Of a stretch of 9,317 bases of DNA, positions 6,393-9,317 are shown piece by piece. The notes under the pieces were generated by a model. It was not told where the DNA came from and did no database searches. It worked only from the letters and a program-made list of their open reading frames with translations. This stretch comes from an uncultured delta proteobacterium (lineage in GTDB: Bacteria > Myxococcota_A > Polyangia > Polyangiales > Polyangiaceae), in the NCBI GenBank assembly GCA_903893335.1, contig CAITLX010000060.1, positions 1-9,317 of the forward strand. The letters run 5' to 3'. The translations under genes and the position numbers were made by a program. Within the stretch, counting starts at the first letter, position 1, and each line of letters starts with the position of its first letter.

Positions 6393-7888
6393 CGGCGCCT
6401 CAGCCGCTCGACGGCGGTGCGCACCTCGGAGACGGCGCTCCGGTCGACCAGCAGCACGACGAGCGCGAACGAGGCCACCGCCCCGAGCACCGCGACGATG
6501 AGCGTGAAGGGCCCGGTGACCCAGGCGGCCGGGTGCGTCGCGCGCACCAGCAGCGCCATGGCGACGGCGGCCACGAGCGACGCGCGAACGCGCGGCCAGA
6601 GGCGCGCGTCGGGCAGCAGCCTGCGGACGTAGAGCACGACGATGGCGTTGCCGATGACGACGTGCAGGCAGTACCCCACGGCGAACGCCATCGGCGTCGG
6701 GGCGATGCGCAGCGCGATGACGACGGCGATCCAGTTGAACGCCGTCCACGCGATCGACAGGCGCGTCATCACCTGCGGCCGACCGAGCGCGTCGAACGCG
6801 CCGGCGACCACCGGCGAGAGGAAGCCGATCGAGATCGCGGCGGCGTAGACGTAGAGCGTCGGGACGGCGGGCATCCACTTGTCGCCCCAGATGACGGCGA
6901 CCAACTGCGGGCCGATGCCGGCGACGAGCGCGACGAAGAAGAGCGTGGCGATCGCGCAAAGCTGGATGGAGCGCTCGAGCGACTCGGCGAACGCGCGACG
7001 GTCGTCCTGCAGCCGGCTGAACAGCGGGAAGTTCACCCGCCCGACGATCTCGACCAGCTTGATCGGGAAGAACGCCGTGTTCTGCGACCAGGTCACGAGG
7101 CCGAACGCGTACTTGCCCAGCACGCCGCCGCCGTAGATGGGCACGACCGCGCCGTTGAGGAAGCCGACGACGCCCTTGGTCTGGTAGATGGCGCCGAAGC
7201 GGAGCATCGGGCCGAGCGCGACGGTGTCGAACGCGAACGACGGCCGCCACGGGCGCGCGAGGTAGACGAGCACGACGCCGAGGCTCCCCTGCACCAGCAC
7301 CGCGGTCACCAGCGCGGTGACGCCGTAGCCGGCGGCTGCGAGGGCGACGGCCGAGACGTAGAAGCCGAGCGTCATGACGACCTCGACGACGCTGAGCTTG
7401 CCGAACTGCATCTCGCGCTCCATCAGGATGGAGGGCACGACGCGCAGCACGGTGAGCAGGAGCTCGATCGACATGACCCGCAGCAGCCACGGGGCGACCG
7501 CCGGCAGGTCGGGCCAGATGCGCATCACCTGGTCGGCGGTGGCGAACACGATGGCGACCACGGCCGCCGACAGCCCCACCTGCGTCCACCACACCGTCGA
7601 GAGCTCGCGCTGCGTGGGCGCCTCGCGCTTCTGGATGAGCGCGGCGCCGAGGCCGGCGTCGCCGAAGATGGTGAAGAACGCGAGCGCGAACTGCACGATC
7701 CAGAACACGCCGAACTCGGCCGGGCCGAGCACGCGCGCGAGGTAGACCTGCCCGCCGAGCACCACCAGCTGGTGGCCGACGGTGCGCGCGACGAGCACGA
7801 GCACGGCGACCCGCGCGCGCCGCTGGAGCGCGCTGGCGCGGCCACCTCCGCTCTCGGGCGTGCCTTCGGGGTCGGGTCCGGATTGCAT
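6389..7888 (-). CDS. Wzx-like polysaccharide flippase, first gene of the minus-strand operon
   Basis: A 499-residue multi-span inner-membrane protein of the PST/Wzx flippase type, paralogous to the next gene. Landmarks shared with it are ARTVGHQ at 34-40, PAEFG at 56-60, GDAGLGAALIQKRE at 76-89, YQTKG at 235-239, KLVEIVGRVNFPLFSRL at 277-293, FDALG at 365-369 and VDRSAV at 481-486 near the C-terminus. The repeated hydrophobic segments again suggest 12-14 spans. The start is Met at 7888: the following 20 residues are polar and the first membrane segment comes at about 27-50. The same frame is open to 8029 upstream, but that extension is Arg/Gly-rich and would run into rmlB, so I reject it. The ribosome-binding site is weak: AAGGG lies about 15 bases upstream. 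As first gene it would be expressed from the 131-base divergent region, and its stop overlaps the second flippase start. Confidence 0.92.
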   Translation of the reverse strand: MQSGPDPEGTPESGGGRASALQRRARVAVLVLVARTVGHQLVVLGGQVYLARVLGPAEFGVFWIVQFALAFFTIFGDAGLGAALIQKREAPTQRELSTVWWTQVGLSAAVVAIVFATADQVMRIWPDLPAVAPWLLRVMSIELLLTVLRVVPSILMEREMQFGKLSVVEVVMTLGFYVSAVALAAAGYGVTALVTAVLVQGSLGVVLVYLARPWRPSFAFDTVALGPMLRFGAIYQTKGVVGFLNGAVVPIYGGGVLGKYAFGLVTWSQNTAFFPIKLVEIVGRVNFPLFSRLQDDRRAFAESLERSIQLCAIATLFFVALVAGIGPQLVAVIWGDKWMPAVPTLYVYAAAISIGFLSPVVAGAFDALGRPQVMTRLSIAWTAFNWIAVVIALRIAPTPMAFAVGYCLHVVIGNAIVVLYVRRLLPDARLWPRVRASLVAAVAMALLVRATHPAAWVTGPFTLIVAVLGAVASFALVVLLVDRSAVSEVRTAVERLRRR

Positions 7889-8019
7889 GGCGCGCAGCGG
7901 CCGCCCTTGGTGCCATGCCCCCAGGGCGCTCGCAAGCCCGGCGCCGTGCAAGCGGACGCCGCGGTGGTGTAAGCTGCGGGCCCCCGCGAGCCACCCCGGC
8001 CCCCGCGGGCGGACCCCCC
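7889..8019. promoter_or_regulatory. Divergent promoter region between the flippase operon and rmlB
   Basis: The 131-base gap lies between two divergent start codons and should carry promoters for the minus-strand block and for rmlBA. On the plus strand TAAGCT at 7970-7975, preceded by TG in TGGTG, is a weak -10 candidate, leaving a leader of about 38-40 bases. No good -35 lies 16-18 bases upstream (TGCAAG at 7947-7952 matches poorly). A GGCGGA at 8008-8013 with six-base spacing is the likely rmlB ribosome-binding site. On the minus strand I find no credible -10/-35 pair. The ten-mer GGCCCCCGCG occurs twice in direct orientation (7979 and 7998), but in this base composition that is weak evidence for an operator. 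Confidence 0.35.
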
Positions 8020-9090
8020 ATGACCGCACGAACCTACCTCGTGACGGGTGGAGCCGGCTTCATCGGCTCGAACCTCGTCCGCCACCTGCTCGAAGACCGC
8101 GCCTCGCGCGTCGTCGTGCTCGACGCCCTCACCTACGCCGGCAGCCTCGAGAACCTCGACGGCGTCGCCGACACGGCGCGCCTGCGCTTCGTGCGCGGCG
8201 ACATCTGCGACGGCGACTCGGTGCGCGCGCTGCTCGCCGACGAGCGCATCGAGGTCGTCTTCAACCTCGCGGCCGAGTCGCACGTCGACCGGTCCATCGA
8301 CGGGCCGCGCGCGTTCGTGCGCACCAACATCGACGGCACGTTCGAGCTGCTCGACGCCTCGCGCAAGCACTGGGCCGACCTCGGCGCCGACGCGCGCTCG
8401 AGGTTCCGCTTCGTGCACGTCTCGACCGACGAGGTGTTCGGCTCGCTCGGCGACACCGGCTTCTTCACCGAGGAGTCTCGCTACCAGCCCAACTCGCCGT
8501 ACGCGGCGTCGAAGGCGGCGGCCGATCACCTCGCGCGCGCCTATTTCCACACCTACGGGCTGCCCACGCTCGTCACCAACTGCTCGAACAACTACGGGCC
8601 GCGGCAGTTCCCCGAGAAGCTCATCCCGCTCACCATCCTCAACGCCCTCGAGGGCAAGAGCCTCCCGGTGTACGGCGACGGGCGCAACGTGCGCGACTGG
8701 CTGCACGTGCACGACCACTGCACCGCGCTCGCGGCCGTGGCCTCGCGCGGTCGCCCCGGCGAGACGTACAACATCGGCGGGCACAACGAGCGCACCACGC
8801 TCGAGGTCGTGCAGGCCGTGTGCGACGCGCTCGAGGCGCTCGCGCCGCGTGGTCCGACCTACCGCGAGCTCATCACGTTCGTGAAGGACCGCCCCGGCCA
8901 CGACCACCGCTACGCCATCGACCCGGCGAAGATCGGCCGCGAGCTCGGGTGGCACCCCGCCACGACGTTCGACGCAGGCATCGGCGCGACCGTCGGCTGG
9001 TACCTCGCGCACCGCGACTGGTGCGAGGCGGTGACCACCGGCCGCTACGACCGCGAGCGCCTGGGGCTCGCCGAGGGAGCCAAGTCGTGA
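8020..9090 (+). CDS. rmlB: dTDP-glucose 4,6-dehydratase RmlB
   Basis: This cytoplasmic NAD+-dependent enzyme converts dTDP-glucose to dTDP-4-keto-6-deoxyglucose, the second step to dTDP-L-rhamnose and to other deoxysugars. The 356-residue length matches the family (about 350-360). The NAD-binding TGGAGFIGSN is at residues 9-18, and FNLAAESHVDRSI is at 81-93. STDEVFG at 135-141 supplies the catalytic Thr136-Asp137-Glu138 triad specific to dehydratases. YAASK gives Tyr161 and Lys165. SNNYGPRQFPEK at 189-200 and YGDGRNVRDWLHV at 218-230 bind the nucleotide sugar, and RPGHDHRYAID at 291-301 is a further family signature. ATG at 8020 puts the glycine motif at its usual place; the open frame upstream to 7915 shows no family sequence. 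The stop overlaps the rmlA start codon (GTGA), so the two genes form one operon. Confidence 0.98.
   Translation: MTARTYLVTGGAGFIGSNLVRHLLEDRASRVVVLDALTYAGSLENLDGVADTARLRFVRGDICDGDSVRALLADERIEVVFNLAAESHVDRSIDGPRAFVRTNIDGTFELLDASRKHWADLGADARSRFRFVHVSTDEVFGSLGDTGFFTEESRYQPNSPYAASKAAADHLARAYFHTYGLPTLVTNCSNNYGPRQFPEKLIPLTILNALEGKSLPVYGDGRNVRDWLHVHDHCTALAAVASRGRPGETYNIGGHNERTTLEVVQAVCDALEALAPRGPTYRELITFVKDRPGHDHRYAIDPAKIGRELGWHPATTFDAGIGATVGWYLAHRDWCEAVTTGRYDRERLGLAEGAKS
9073..9079 (+). promoter_or_regulatory. Ribosome-binding site of rmlA
   Basis: GAGGGAG inside the last codons of rmlB lies seven bases before a GTG at 9087. This is the best Shine-Dalgarno match in the window. It supports GTG, not a later ATG, as the rmlA start, and suggests translation coupled to rmlB. 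Confidence 0.7.
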
Positions 9091-9317
9091 AGGGGCTCGT
9101 GCTCGCCGGCGGCGCGGGGACGCGCCTGCGGCCGCTCACGCACACCGGCGCCAAGCAGCTCGTGCCGGTCGCGAACCGCCCCGTCCTCTTCTACGTCATG
9201 GACAACCTCGTCGACGCCGGCGTGACCGACATCGGCGTCATCATCTCCCCCGAGACGGGCGACGAGATCCGGAGCGCGCTCGGCGACGGCAGCCGCTTCG
9301 GCGCGCGCTTCACCTAC
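9087..9317 (+). CDS. rmlA: Glucose-1-phosphate thymidylyltransferase RmlA, long-form type (partial)
   Basis: The first 77 residues of the enzyme that joins glucose-1-phosphate and dTTP to give dTDP-glucose, the entry step to dTDP-rhamnose; the right edge cuts the gene. The nucleotide-binding signature LAGGAGTRLRP is at residues 6-16, followed by AKQLVPVANRPV at 22-33 with the conserved Lys23. The wording PVANRPVLFYVMDNLVDAGV and the later PETGDEI and LGDGSRFG match the long-form thymidylyltransferases (archaeal and StrD-like, about 355 residues with a C-terminal left-handed beta-helix). Short enterobacterial RmlA usually reads LLPIYDKPMIYYPLS there. The long-form assignment is from memory of those families and needs the missing C-terminus. 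GTG at 9087 is chosen because of a strong ribosome-binding site and the four-base GTGA overlap with rmlB. rmlC would be expected nearby but is not in the window. Confidence 0.93.
   Translation, partial: MKGLVLAGGAGTRLRPLTHTGAKQLVPVANRPVLFYVMDNLVDAGVTDIGVIISPETGDEIRSALGDGSRFGARFTY

Noticed and set aside
5504..7040. Possible recent gene conversion between the two flippase genes, from similar DNA near 5504-5570 and 7014-7080
   Set aside because: The DNA identity comes in short runs of about a dozen bases around conserved codons, which protein conservation explains without recent exchange.
7979..8009. Direct repeat GGCCCCCGCG and inverted GC-only segments upstream of rmlB, as a possible operator
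   Set aside because: The ten-mers are made only of G and C in a region of extreme GC content, and no symmetric spaced operator is evident.
4797..8021. Single long minus-strand frame suggesting a 1074-residue fusion protein
   Set aside because: Only the part from ATG 6392 has flippase sequence. The upstream half is an off-frame reading of the other flippase.
7889..8029. N-terminal extension of the first flippase to 8029
   Set aside because: The extension is Gly/Arg-rich, would overlap the rmlB start, and the sequence from Met 7888 fits the paralogue's length and topology.

Overview
The window is very GC-rich (by eye above 70% G+C) and densely coded, with strong G/C at third codon positions. 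Proteins rich in Ala and Arg, a Gram-negative-type surface polysaccharide locus and a long-form RmlA suggest a high-GC Gram-negative bacterium. Myxococcota/deltaproteobacterial is my best guess, but this is inferred from composition and gene style only. No RNA genes, mobile elements, CRISPR arrays or long non-coding stretches are visible, and the longest gap is 131 bases.

Layout: the left edge (1-982, minus strand) is the first 327 residues of an exported protein I do not recognise. A 63-base divergent gap separates it from rmlD (1046-1921, plus), the dTDP-4-dehydrorhamnose reductase. rmlD runs convergently into a four-gene minus-strand block spanning 1930-7888. In transcription order the block is a Wzx-like flippase (499 aa), a second paralogous flippase (531 aa), a class I SAM-dependent methyltransferase (233 aa) and a two-domain GT2-GT4 glycosyltransferase (714 aa). 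The first three genes overlap at ATGA and TGATG junctions, and the fourth follows after 21 bases in the same reading frame. A 131-base divergent gap (7889-8019) then leads into plus-strand rmlB (8020-9090), which overlaps the start of rmlA (9087 onward, cut by the right edge) by GTGA.

Together this is part of a rhamnose-containing surface polysaccharide locus, such as O-antigen or exopolysaccharide. RmlA and RmlB make dTDP-4-keto-6-deoxyglucose. RmlC, not in the window, would epimerise it, and RmlD would finish dTDP-L-rhamnose. The glycosyltransferase could use this or other donors, the methyltransferase could methylate a sugar, and the flippases could move lipid-linked glycan across the inner membrane. 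The unusual points are two full-length paralogous flippases side by side, the embedding of an opposite-strand block between rmlD and rmlBA, poly-C tracts around the glycosyltransferase start, and a donor-site substitution in that enzyme. I do not see a clearly novel system; the tandem flippase pair is the best candidate for a second look.
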